Source of the DNA: Neospora caninum Liverpool
Lineage: Eukaryota > Apicomplexa > Conoidasida > Eucoccidiorida > Sarcocystidae
Direction of reading: 5' to 3'
NCBI RefSeq assembly: GCF_000208865.1
Contig: NC_018398.1
Location: 2,046,001 to 2,110,000, forward strand
DNA: 64,000 nucleotides
Part shown: positions 22,950 through 35,398 of the stretch, one piece after another
Position numbering within the stretch: the stretch's first letter is position 1
Layout: each line of letters starts with the position of its first letter
The notes under the pieces: generated by a model
What the model was told of the DNA's origin: nothing
Databases searched by the model: none
The model's input: the letters and a program-made list of their open reading frames with translations, nothing else
Program-made: the position numbers and the translations under genes

Positions 22950-25527
22950 CTAGATCAGCGTGGGGTCTCGCCATCGGGTGTAGAAGAGGGCCAGCAGATA
23001 AGCCATGTGCTCGGCATCGTCCTTTTCCTGAAGGCCTTTTTCCCAGCTTTCCCCCCCTTCTGTATTACTGTCTTCCTCCCCTTGTCGCCGCATTCGCATC
23101 GCTTGGTCTTGGGAATTTCTGCTTCTTCTCCCTTGTGCAGGCAAACTGGAGGCGGGGCAAGCGCGTGCGCGCCCGCCTGTTGTGCCGCCGAAAACCCTCG
23201 AGGAGAGAGCCTGAGTGTCGCGCTTCGCTCTGCAGGCTGCGCGAAAACCCCAGGAAAACAGCTTCCTGACCGCTTTTTCCTCCCTGGCACGGACGTTTTC
23301 TCGTGTTTTCTTTTTCCTGTCTGTGTGCACCCCGACGCCAGCCTCAGGCGTCCCTTTCTTGCCTTCTGATTTTCCTCTTCTTCCTCCTTTTTTGTTGCGA
23401 AACGCGCAGGTGCTCTCGGTTGCGCCTGTCACAGCCTTCCCGGTCCGCCTCGCTGGATGAATACTTACCTGTTCCGTGTTCATCAACACGAACATCCAGC
23501 GGCATATATGTGTCCGGTGACAGAGTCACAGTTGGGGCCTGTGGCCGGAGTGAGCGCTCTCTTATCGCTTTTCGAGCCGGTTTCCTTCCCTTTTGGTCGT
23601 AGGATCGAAAACCGGATAATTCGGCGGGTTTCTCACATTTTTTCCGTCGCGCGGGACTTACGGTCTTTATGTGTCCATGCACCAACAGCGACCGTTCGTC
23701 TTGTCGACGACGCGTGCTGGCGGCAAGACGGGGAAAAAAGTCCCGGACAGGCAGACAGTCACATTGGCCATTTTCTCAGTGAGATAAAGAGGAGCCCGGC
23801 GATGCTTTATGCTTCTCTTTGGGGGGTGAAAAGTTCATCATTGCCACGCGTGGAGACACCTCAGCTTTGTCCAGCCTGGCACCTTCGTCGCCTCAAAGCT
23901 TCAGAGAGTCATTTCCTTTTTCCGTCGCCACGTACCGGAGCCCTCTGTCTGTCGACGTCCTTTGGTACAAACCCTCGACGTGTACAGATGGTGTTTCTAC
24001 AGGGAAATCTGCAATTTAAATTTTTTACACGTATATCCGCTTTTACGGTAGTACACACACCGTGTGTCTACCTATAGACATGCTTACAGAGAGGTATGTA
24101 CCTTCTTCCGAGTTCCTATTGGCTGACGTGTGAGGGAGATATGCTCGTCACAAGGCGGAGGAGCCTGAAAGTTTTCGTTGTTTTCAAAGAGTGTGCTTGA
24201 GAGGAATGCATGCTCTCGCCGCGGCACACACGGCTCACGTGAACGCAGGCGATACTTCCTGTGCTCTCTTATTTTCCGCGCCTCTCTTCCCTCTCCACGC
24301 GGTGTGTCCTCTGTGTAGCAACGCGGCTACACATGCGTAATTCAACGAACGAGACGAACGAAGAGGATGCCGAACCTGCCTCACACCACATGTCTTTAAA
24401 ACAGTATATATACATGCAGTTGCATCTACACAGACGCACGTCTACCGTTATCAAGAAATACACTCCGTGGTGCACTACGGGATTCGCGCACGGGGGAGAC
24501 AAGGAGGTCGGCAACCCAGAAACTGACTGACGAGGAATCCAGTCTTTTCTTCAGTTGTCTTCTCTATATGGTAGAAGGCCAGGAAAGAGGACACAAGGAC
24601 GGAGAGGCCCGAGGCGAGGACGGAGAACAAGAGAGGGTCGCACGCCGGGACAGAAGTCTGATGTGAAGCAAGAACAGGACGGCGAAAGAACGCGTTGTAA
24701 CACCCAGCGGAGGTAGTGACACCGAGGACCCGAAACCGACGCGCCCTAATAACGGGGCAGTCGAGAGAAAATTCGTAAGGCCAAACCACCCGCCGTAAAC
24801 TGGCCCAGAGACAAGTGTGGACAGAGCTGTATGATTTGCCTTTCACTCGATCTCTCTTCTCTCTCTGCCTCGATAAGTTTGTGCCGCCCTCCACAAATGC
24901 GTATGAGTGCTGGGGTTTCTGGGAGGGAATGCATGTGCACGAGATGAAGCCTTTCGTTCTCCCCCGCGTTTTCAAAGGGCAGCTGCCGGGAGTGTCTCGT
25001 ATCGGGGGTGGGTCTGAGTTTTTGAGTTTCCCGTAGTTCTCGAGCGCCAGCAACTCGCTGTTGTTTCTGTGCAGCCTTTGAAGGATATCGCGACGCCCGT
25101 CTTCCAGAGAGGCGGAGGCATCTTCCCATAGGGTTTCCAGTTCTCCACGCTTTCTGGGAGGATTCGAGAAGGAAGGCGCGCGTCCTCTTCTCCTCGGCCG
25201 TGGGAGGAAACCGCCGAATCGTCCGTCCGACACGCGAAGAAGGCGAGCGAAAGGGCGTGAGACGAACAGACGAAGCCGGCGCGAGAAGACAGAGTTGCGC
25301 CTTCGCAACAAAGCTGCGGCATCCAAGAAAACAGGCGCACCTGTACGAGGGGCCACCCTTCTCGTCTTCGTCTTTGCAGCGGTAATGCGTCGCGCCCCGG
25401 CAGAAGCCCGCGACGCGTTGAAAGAGAGAAGCCGAGGCGAAGGAGTCTTCGTGTTTCTGGGGCCGCTGTTGGGTAAGCCTCGGAGTCGAATCCCGTTTGC
25501 GTCTGCCGTTTCCGCGGGACGTCGCAG
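22950..25527 (-). CDS. Probable mitochondrial inner-membrane protein (start unresolved)
   Basis: Read 3' to 5' in + coordinates: last exon 22950-23236; exon 23469-23538 (donor ACAG|GTAAGT, acceptor GGCCACAG); a membrane exon starting at 24532 (donor CTC|GTCAGT); then an open frame up to 25527. Phases agree throughout. A further in-phase intron (24799/24941) is possible inside the open frame. The N-terminal part is very rich in Arg, Ser and Ala with few acidic residues, like a mitochondrial presequence. The membrane exon has a CPVIRARRFRVLG segment, a G-C-Y-N turn and a hydrophobic stretch LLFSVLASGLSVLVSSFLAFY, resembling in layout small DMAC1/DUF4536-type assembly proteins; that similarity is tentative. 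The C-terminal exon ends MAYLLALFYTRWRDPTLI. No ATG was found in frame, so a 5' exon is missing. It is divergent from the 25972 gene. Confidence 0.45.
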
Positions 25528-25877
25528 CTGAACAGAGGCCGCTGCTCATCTGGGGAGAGAGGCAGGACCGCCTGTCTGGACCTAAAAGAACCACAAAGGA
25601 GCCGGTTTATTCTTTTTTCTCTCTGAGGAGAGAGGGGACGCGAGACTAGCGCGCAGAGCAGTAGCGCGCGAGCCTGGCGGGTGGACGGGCGAGCGGCGAT
25701 ATTCATCGAGGCGTCTCCGCAGATCTCGTTTCTAGAAACAGAGACCCTATCGTTCTTTTTTCTCTTCGATTCGACGCCCTCCTCCGTCTTCTGGCCGTCC
25801 TGATCCGCCGTTTATCCCTGCCTTCGTTGCCGTTTTGTTTTTCTCCGTGCGACGTGTTTCCTTTCCCGTGGCCATTT

Positions 25878-25918
25878 CGTCTCTCTCCACGTTTTCGTGC
25901 CTTCTTCGTCGCGTCTCT
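25878..25918. promoter_or_regulatory. Two CGTCTCT (inverted AGAGACG) boxes
   Basis: CGTCTCT occurs at 25878-25884 and 25912-25918, 54-94 bases before the ATG at 25972. The motif WGAGACG, in either orientation, is a known Toxoplasma promoter element. The boxes sit in the short divergent region between the 22950 (-) and 25972 (+) genes and may serve both. Assignment is by motif match and position only. Confidence 0.45.
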
Positions 25919-25971
25919 CCGGGTTTCTTCACGCTTCTCCGTTTGCGCCCGCGCTGTGCGACGCTTCCACC

Positions 25972-28900
25972 ATGCCTGTGGCGTCAGATTCAGTGTGTCT
26001 GGCGGCAGTTGAGGCGTCTCCTCCCTCGTGTACCTCGCCGGATTCTTCCTTCCTGCCTCGTCTCTCCATCGGCCGCGACGAGCCTGACACGTGCTTGAGG
26101 GGCAATTTGGGGGCCAGCACGGATCGGTCCCGGACCGCGGAAGAAGCAAAGAAGACGCGGACGGCGTTCTCCGCTCCTGCGCGCTCCTCAGCTTCCGGTT
26201 TAGACGCCAGCTCCGCCTTTCCTCCTCCAGAGGAACGAGGAGCCCTAGATACCGGGGCCTCCGGGCGGGGCGCGGCGAAAGGTGGTTCTCCAGCGATGCC
26301 GGCGTCGCGGGTGTCGGCCGAGACGGAGAAGCTCGAGGTGATCGGAGAGAAGGGAAACGCACCTCTTCCAGTGTCTCGTGAACAGCTGAACAGCCAGGGA
26401 GACGCGAGACGCGCAGGCGGAGACTGGTGTGGTGAGAGAGAAAGAAGGAACTCTGTACAGGACGCGGCCAGAACAGCCGGTGAGAGGAACGAGGAAGAGA
26501 AGAAGAGCGGAGAGAGGAGCGAGGACGAGAGCGGAGACCGGGAGGGGGAAGGAGAGAAGGAAGAGTCGGTTCTAACGGCGTGGGAGACTTTGCCTGTCTC
26601 GGCCGGAACAGAGGGGACGAAGGGGCAAGAAGAGACAGAAGAGGCGAGGATGGAGTCGGATCTGAAGGCGCGGAAAAACAAGCAGGAGGACGAAGCATGC
26701 AAGGAAGATGGGGAAGTTGGAAAAAAGGTAGAACCTTCCCGGTGGGAACCGCCACAGAGATTCTCGACGGCACACCAAAAGGGGGGAGATGGCGACGCGA
26801 GAGAAGACTACACGGACGGTCCATCCCCCATTGAAGGGGACACGGCTTCCACTAAGGTAGACGTAGAGAGGGAAGAAGACCGCGAGAAGGAAAGAAGCAC
26901 TCAACAAGGCACAGCCGCCCGCGAGAGGGACGAGGAGCAGAAGCTGTCTGAGAATTCTGGAAAGCCGAGTCACGAACGCGAGGGGAAGGAAAACGTTGTC
27001 TTGTCGCCCGTGCCCGTTTCCTCGGAAACATCCGACTGCGCAGAAGGCATGGCGCGAGACAGCCACGACGCACACGCGCGTCAGGACGTCTCTGCTTCCA
27101 GGGAAGAGAAAATCGGAGACAACGACGAGGAAGGGCGAAAAGCGACAAGCGAACCAGGCGCGGATGGTTCAGGTAGGCACAAAGCAGAAACGGTCCCTGC
27201 CAGGGAATGCTGCCTGAGAACCGAGGACGATTCCTTGGACTCCAGTGGAGAGACGGAGAAGAAGGCGCGGTCCGCAGGCGACGAGACGACGGGGCGGGGC
27301 GAAGCTTGCGCCGAAGATGAAAGGGAGACCGGAGATGCGCAGCAACAGGTGGAGGAGGAGCACGGGGCGGAAGGCGAAGGCGCTGAGAAAGAGGAGTCCA
27401 ACATGCCGTTCAAGGAGGGGGTTCGAGGCGAAAACGAGACAAACGCTACGTCACCGGAACAAGGACTGCTTGCTGCAGATGGGCGAGTGTATTCTGTCTT
27501 AGCTCTCCTCGGTTTTCGAGGCGAGTCCACACGCTTGTGTCGCCAGCGGAGAAGCACACAATCTTTTCCTCAGCAAACCGGTTGCCTTTCCGGAGTCTCG
27601 CGTTCTTCGCCTGGGGGTGGCTCTTATCCCCTCAAGGAACTGGTCGCGTCGCCTGCCGCCGAACAAGGCAGTCCTTCATCTTCTGACCCCGTGGATGGCG
27701 GTCAAAACCTCGAAGCGCCGTCGATGGCAGCGCCTGCAGACGGCCCCGCATGCTGGGCACCATCTTCGACTGGGTTCGACGCCGGTGTCGACAGCTCTGC
27801 CTTGCATTTTCTGACTGTTCCTCGCGGCGCTTGCCGGGGCGCATTCTCCGGGCAATCCCACCATCTACACCCGAGCAGCTACCGGCAGGGGGGCGGCTCG
27901 AGGGCGTTCGAAGGCCGAGACACGTTCGGCGGAGGAATCGCGCCTGGGGCGAGCGGCGCGGCGCCGCAGTGGCACGGACTGCCGGGCGCAGGCGGCGCCT
28001 CTCACGACTCCAGAAGGACGAACGTGAACGCCTTCCGTGGAGACGGAAGCAACCGCGGCCACCAGACATACAGCCCTCGGCCTCATGCCTCTGGGCCTTC
28101 CGCGCGCTCTCCCGCCTACCTTCTGCCTCTCTCCGCCAATGCGCACGAACCGCTCCACGGGGGACTGGGCGTGGACAAGGGTGGGAAGTTCGGCCGCAGT
28201 GAAGGCGCGAAGGCCAGTGCGGCAGTGGAAGACCGCAGCCGGGCGAGCTGCGACGCGAGGGCGTCTCTGTCTCGCGAGGAGAGAGGCGTTGGGAGGGGAG
28301 CGCAGGCGCAGAGAAGGAGCAGCACATGCAGAAGCCGGCGCGCGAGTCCGCGGGCGAGTGGAGAGGTGGCGCCTCACGACGGCCTTCAGGAGGAGAGCCT
28401 GCTTTCCGGGGCGAGGCCGCGCCAGACAGAGCGCCTGGCGTCCTCGCGAAGCAGTTCGCAGAGTGCTGAGAACGTCTCGGCGGCGCACTCGAGCATCGCC
28501 GCGGGAGGCGACAGTCAGCGCGGGGAGGCCTTGCTGTCTTCGTCGCCGGGGCTTCTCTCCGGAAGGAAGTGCGGGAGCGGGGCGAGCAGTCGGGGAGCAG
28601 CTGGCGCGGTCGGGGCGTCGCTAGCTGAGCCGCACGGGACCGGAGACGCACCTGCGGGCTGCGCAGGCGGAGCCCCAGGGGCGAGGAGCGCCAGCCTCCT
28701 CGGAGCCGTCCCGGGGAGAGGCCCGCGACCCGGAAAGACCAGGAGGAGGAGCAAGAGCTTTGCGTCTCCTCCGCCCCAGGAGCAGGCTCTCGGGCGCGCA
28801 GCGTCTCTCGCGCCTCCCGGCTTGTCGCTGGTCCCGTCGTTGCTTCCCCTCGTCTCGCAGAAGAAGCAAACTTTGGGCACACAAATAAACGCGCCGCTCC

Positions 28901-31900
28901 TGAGTCCTGGAGACTCGACCAGAAGCGGCGTGGCGGAGGCGAGTGCGCGAAAAGAGTTTGGAGACGGCAGAGGGAGTCGGCGAGGAAGTCTGGGTGTGCG
29001 TGCCGGAAGGTGCGCGGCCGAGTACCGCGGGGTCAGCGCCGGCGACGGGGGGGAGCGCAGGGGGCGGGACGCGAAGGACCGCATGCATAGCACTGGAGGC
29101 CGAGAGGGGTGGACGCGTCAGAGAGAAGAGGCACGGCCTCTTCTCTCTGACGCGTGGCAGTTGAGTACGCGGAGAGAGGAAGCGCAGGCAACGGGTCAGC
29201 AGTCGGGGACATTGGGAATTCAGGGAGAGGACGAAGCGACAGGAGAAGGCTGCTGGAAGGCTGCCGCGGGAAGGACGGGTGGGCCTTTGAAGGAAGAAGA
29301 CGAAGCAAAGTCTCGAAGGGGAGAACGCGAGCGGCGCTCGCAGGGGGGGGCGAGGGGCGGCGCGGCGGAGGAGAGACAGAAAGACGGGAGAGCTGGAGAC
29401 GAAGGGCCCTGCAAGAAGGGGAAGGAGCAGCGAGAGAAGAAAGGACGAACCCGCGCTTCTTCGACGCTCCCCGCCGGTTCATCCGACGGCAGCGGCGAAG
29501 AGCTGAGGCTTGAAGACGTCTCTGTCGCGGGGCCTTCGCGTGCCGCGGGAAAGGAGGCGACTCCCGGTGAGAAGAAGAAGAACTCTGCAAAGGCCGGAGC
29601 AAATGAGGGAACGGCGGCCCGCCAGAGTGCGAATGAAGAGAGACGAGGCAGCACTAGCGGCGGGAAGGACGGAAAAAAGGAAGGGAAAAAGAAGGCCTCG
29701 TCTCTCGCGTCTGCTGCCCAGGCAAGCAAACAGGTGTCCGTCGCGTCCGAACTGGGGAAACCTGACTCTTTGAACGTGTTGGGAAGCGGGATGTCCCGGA
29801 GAGGAACGGCGAAATGCGCGGCGACGAAGGGCGAAGCGAAGCCCCTTACACGCTGCGACGAGCAGACAGGAGGTCAGGCCGGAAATCATGGTTCGAACTC
29901 CAGGAGCCGCACAGAGAACGGCGGCTGCGATCGCCGTGTGCAGGGTGAAGCGACAGCCGAGGGGGACTCGCGACGGTGAGTTGGCGCTTTGTGCGAGTCG
30001 CGTGGCCTCTAGAGCGGAACCGCAGACAGACCTTTGAAAATACGCTTGTCTGAGAGTATCCCTCCGCCGCTGTAGTTCTGGAGAATCACGTCCGCACCCC
30101 TCGCCTGGGACAGTGAAGAGTGAAGCGCGCGCCGGGAACGCGAGGACGGATAGGACATATCGGAGGGCCCTTGGGGCGTTTCCCGTCGCTTCCGCCTCCA
30201 CTTGACTCTTCACAGTTCCAGAGCTGACTGCTCGATCTTTGCACCCATGTGTCTCCATGTTTATGTCCGGGTGAACGACGCCATCTCTGCTGGGATTTTT
30301 TTACGCAGATACACAGTATGGGTGTATACATACAGGCGGCCCCGGCTGTCTGTCTGTGGCGGTGTCTCTCACAGAGCCTGCCTTTCGGCGACTCTGTTTT
30401 CACATGCTCGCTGTTTCGTTTTGTCTGGCGAATCTGGCGGCGCAGGTCCGGCAGTGCGGCAGCGGGCCCGAACGTCGGATGCCGCGAGGTAAGCGCACGC
30501 GCGACACCGCGAGGATCTTCTTCACCGTCCCTGCCTTTTCTGGGTTTCATCATTCGACCTTGTCCGTGCCACAGAAACCTCGGAAACAAGCCGCGAGGGA
30601 ACCACGACGAGAAAACCAAGATGAGACTTGTCCAGTAACCGGCTCTTTCGCCCTTTTCGTTGGCTGGCCTTGCCGTCGCTTCGTCCACCTGCGGTCGATT
30701 TAGCTCGCAGGAACGCGAGAGACGCGCGCCTCGCTGGGGAATTCGGGTTTCCGTCTCCCTGACTGCTGTGCTGGCTGGTGTGCTCTCTGCCTGTGGTATG
30801 AAGCGGACCAAGAAGCGCGGCACCCGACTTGCGCTTTTGCGTTTTGTTTTCGAGCCGTTTGCGTTTGTTGTTCGCATGCCAAGAGAAGAACCTTGGGGAT
30901 GTCGGTGCGGCGTCGGCGGCGCCTGTTCTCAGGAACGCGCGATTCTCGCCGCGACACGCGTCGGTGCATGCCCGGGTACAAGCTTCAGCCTCGCTCTTTC
31001 TGCCTTCGCTGCGTGCCTCCTCGCAGACTGCTCCGCCTCTGAGTGTGTCGCGGCCTGCGCTACTTCCGGGGCTCCAGTACGCCGCGGCGCATCCGCGAGG
31101 GGGACGGAGAGAAAGAGGAGACGTGTGGGATCTGCCGCCGGGCAAGGCGGAGAGTGGCGAGGCTGCAGGGGGGGGAGGCCCGTTCTTCTTCACTTTGGGA
31201 GACATCCGCCAGGCGGAGCGCGAGATCGAGGGCGGCCGCATGTCGCTGAAGCAGTTCGTGGAGAAGTCGCGCAGAGAGGAAGAGCGAAGGCGGGAGTCTC
31301 TCGGGAGGGGCGGAAGAGAGAAAGCGCCGAAGGGGGTCACAGAGGCGATCGCGACAAGCCGGATAAAGAAGACAGACCGGGCGGCAGACGGGAAGGACCA
31401 GGCGGAGGCGAAGGAAGCGGCAAAACCTGAGGGAGAAAAGGGAACAAACGCAAGACACGAACGATCGAGCATCGCAGTCGGTCTCGGCGGCATTGCACTG
31501 CAGCAAGACGTCGAAGAAGAGTTCTCCGTCTTTGAATGTGATGACCCGAATGTAAGCTCGCGCCACACATCCTGAAAATGCCCAAGTGTGGTCCTGTGGC
31601 GCGAATGATTATATATATATATATATATGCATTTATACACACATACCTGGCAGGATGAACTTGCCCCTCCGGAAACATACATGTAGGTATGTTGGGACGA
31701 TGAAGTATAGATGCGTGGTGCGTGGGGTGCTATAACTGTTTTGTTCTCACTTTCTGCTTGCGTTTCTTTTCCAGGCGGTAGTTCTGACCCCGCAGCCGTC
31801 TGGTCACAGCTTTCTCGCCTCTGGGTTCCGTGCGTCCGCGTCGCCTCGCGCGACGGCCCCTCGTGCCAATCTGTCTCCCCAGGGCGAGAAGGCCCGCGAG

Positions 31901-34900
31901 GAAGTCGGCTCGGTCGCGAGGCCCGCGTTTCCCGCGCCAGGCGCGCACGACCTTAGGGGGAAGAGCCTCGCCCGCACCGTCCCTTCCTCGGACTCCTTCC
32001 GGGGCTCGTTCAGCCACGCCTCGACGGGATGCGGAGCCTCTGAGCATCACCAGAGACTGGACACGAGCGCGGGTGCGTGGCCAGGCGTCTCAGCCCCCGC
32101 CGACATCCCCACGCCTGCGGCGCCACCCCGCACAAGCCCGAAAAGTAGGGCGAGGCAACACCTGCATGCGCCCGGTTCGGGCGAGCGGCATTCGACCTGT
32201 CGCGGCTACAGTGGCTGAATTGCATGGAGCCTGACTGTCCCGATCCCTGCGGCCGAGTTTGTCTTTTTTTGGCAACCCGTCTGTGCATGCGTCTTCTTTT
32301 CAGTCCTGCCGTCCTCTCCGGGCCAAGGGGCGACAGGAGGACGGGAGTTGCCGCAGATGTGTCTGCCTGCTGGTTCCTCACTGCGTTCTCCAGTGTCGAC
32401 TGTGTGCTGATACAAAAAGCTTCCCCTGGCGAACTCTGGCTCGATCCGGGACGAACTGTCGATTTTTTTCTTGCATGCGTAGGTGTCTCCATACGCGGAG
32501 CTGTCGGTGTGTGCATGTATGCGTGTCTTCCTCCGTCCGCATCGTCGCTTACATGCGACGGCACGCGCGCCGTCTTGGGGTCTCCACATGCATTCCGGTT
32601 TCGTCTTCTTCGCATCCACCAGTCAGCTGAAAGTGCCCCGCCGGCGCATGGTTCGCATGGATAGCTCGAATGAGAACGTCTGACTGAAGTTGGCAGTGAG
32701 GGGAAACGCAGCCAATCCTTTTTTAGGGATCGGAGGCAGGAATCGGTCATGTGCACACAAAGCGGCGCGGGCGCCTGGCGTCCTCGTTTTTGAAGGACAG
32801 CGGTATGCCGCCGTTTCCTGTCGCTTCTTCAGGCTACCCTGCGTCCGAGGCTCACGAGGTTCTCGCCCCGCACGCCGCGCCGTTCGGAGCCTCAGCTGAC
32901 AGGCTGCAGCTCCCGCCCCAGAAAGCGCCCTGTACGTTTTTCCTGGCAGATATGCCTTGGCCGTGCGGCGATGGCTTTGCTCAAGTAGAACCTCGTACAG
33001 CTCCCGTGGGGAAAACAGAGTAACGAAGCAGTGGAGACGCAGAGCCTCCCCCAACCACAACACAAACATCCATATATTTATATATATAAATGTACGTGTC
33101 TTTACCAAGGTAGGCTTTAAACCTTCGCAGACAGAAAAGGGGAAGATGACGGCTCCCTATTGGAATGGTGTTTGCGTGTGGTTTACGCCTCCGACAGTGG
33201 ATGAAGCTGCCGGGCGCGCCGCGGGCCGGAAACTGATGGCTCTTCTCGGCGTGAAGGCGCCTTCCCTCCCTTCGGCGCCTTCCCTGGAAGCTCCGATGCC
33301 TTCGGGCTCTCGAGCTGTCGCGCCGGCTCCACAGCGGGTTGCGCCTCCGGCGTTTCCAGCGGCAGCCGCTCTGTCGTTCAGAAGTCTCTTGGCCGCAGTC
33401 GAGGCGCAACAGACGCAGAGGCTGCATGCATCGGCCCCGAGAGAGGCGACCCCGGCAGAGCTGTCCGGCAAAGAAAAGCCTGGACAGCTTGCGCAGTGGG
33501 GGCGAGTCGCCGGCGTGGCCGCTTACGCTGGTCCAAGGTGAGAGGCAAGATGCGTCGTGAGGAACCGAAAAGGAGAAAAACCGATTAAGGGCCGATGGGG
33601 AGTGAGAAGAGAACACAAAGCAGCAAAAGAAGGAAGGTTGTTGCGTGATTGCCTCGTGAGAGGCGCACTTTCTTCGAGGCTGACTGTTTCTTCCTGGGTG
33701 TATAACGGCTTCGGCGGTGTCGCCTGTTCCCCCCTTCCCGCGGGGGGGTCTTTTCTCAGCTTCTGAGAAGAACGGAGTCTTCTGGTAACTTTGACTCTTT
33801 CCCTCGCCTCCCCTGTGCGCCCTCTTTTTCTCGTCCTTACCGCTCGCTCTTTCACCCGGTCCTTTTGTTGATCCTCAACGCGCATTTCAAACCGCATTTA
33901 AGCGAAGCGTAACGGCTTCTCAAAGCATGCGTCCTTTTTCGGGGAAGCCGCTGACGCCTCCGGTTAGCCCGCTCTTTTCCTTCTGTGGCCACCAGGCGTC
34001 TGACTGTCGTGTGATTGCTTTGCTCCGGCTATAGACCGAATGCTCCCACCCCGGCGCATGCGGCAACGGCCCAAGCGACGTCAGCTCCTCTTTTCACGAG
34101 AGCAGCTTCTGGTTCGCTTCCTGGACTTGCGTCTGCGTACTCGCCTCATGTGGGGCATCGACCGCCGCCTGCAGGTTCGCACCCGGGGGCGTTTTTCTCA
34201 CCTTCGTCCTCTGCCGGTATCGCCCAGAGGCAGTCGTTCAGCTCGGCATTGAAGCCCCTGATGGAGGGCGGAGCTTCGGCGGGGTCGCGGGCCTTCCCTC
34301 CGGGTCAGACGCCCGTTTTCCCTCATGAGGCTCTTGCCTCCTCGCCTCACTCTGCTTCCCGCGGCGCTCTCGCATTGACAGCCAGAGAGGAAGCCGCCGC
34401 AGCGCTCGCCCGATGGGTAGACCCTGCGGCTGCGAGGCCGGCCGCGTTCGAAGGTGAGAAAGACAGATGGAGAGGGACACAGAAAAGGCGGAGAGATAGA
34501 GTCAGACCTCAAGGCGGTCGCACTGAGAGAGACCAGGCAGGCGAAACAGGTAGTTAGAGAAAACCAGAGAGAAATCTGTGACACGTGTGTCTTTGTTCGC
34601 GTCCTGCACTCACTTTTGTTTCCTCTCGGTCTTCGTCTCCCCCCCCCCCTCCCGTCGCTTGCGAATCCTGCTACAGCGTTGTCTGTGTTGCGCAGTTTAC
34701 CCTTTTCCCTGTGCTCCTCACTCTGCGTGTTCCACGTCAACTTTGGATCCTGGCCGCCGTCCTATTTCGCGCTTGTGCATGTGGACTCGACGGCTTTTTG
34801 CGTTCTCATATCTTCGTCATCGACCGGATTCCTCAGCTTCCTGCCTCCGCTTCCTCTCCTTTCCTTCTCTTCAATCCCTCTTTGTAGCTGCCATCAAGCG

Positions 34901-35358
34901 AGAACCTCCAGAGCCGGCGGCGTCTCGCGGTATGGAGAGAGACGGGCCGAGAGACGAAGCGAGAGAGCGCGGGAGACTGAGCGAGTCGGAGCGAATCAGG
35001 GAAACACGAGACGAGGTGGGTCCGTTCTCGCCCTTCTGCCGGCAGTCAGAAGCAATGTCCTCGCCTCAAATCGCTGCAGCTCTGGCGCTTCTTGCGACGA
35101 CAGCCACAAAGGAGCTGTCAGGCGGCGGGAGGAAACGCGAAGAACGAGAAGGAAGCGACAGTGCCGTGCGCGCGCGCACCCCGCAAGCGGACACAACGCC
35201 CCAGGCGGCTCTCATCACGGTAAGGAAACTCGAAAAACGTTTCTTCGCGTTACCCTTGTTCGTCAAATCCTCAAATCCTGTCTACATCCGGGAGGTCTAT
35301 CTCATCAAACGCGGTTGTGTCGGTGTCTCTTCATGTCCATAACGGCTCACACAAATAA

Positions 35359-35398
<40 letters not shown>

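Noticed and set aside
25703..26824. 373-codon - strand ORF
   Set aside because: Antisense of the 25972 gene; Pro/Ser/Arg-rich shadow produced by GC-rich codons, with no domain.
27632..28882. 416-codon - strand ORF
   Set aside because: Same exon, antisense shadow with a skewed Arg/Ser/Pro composition.
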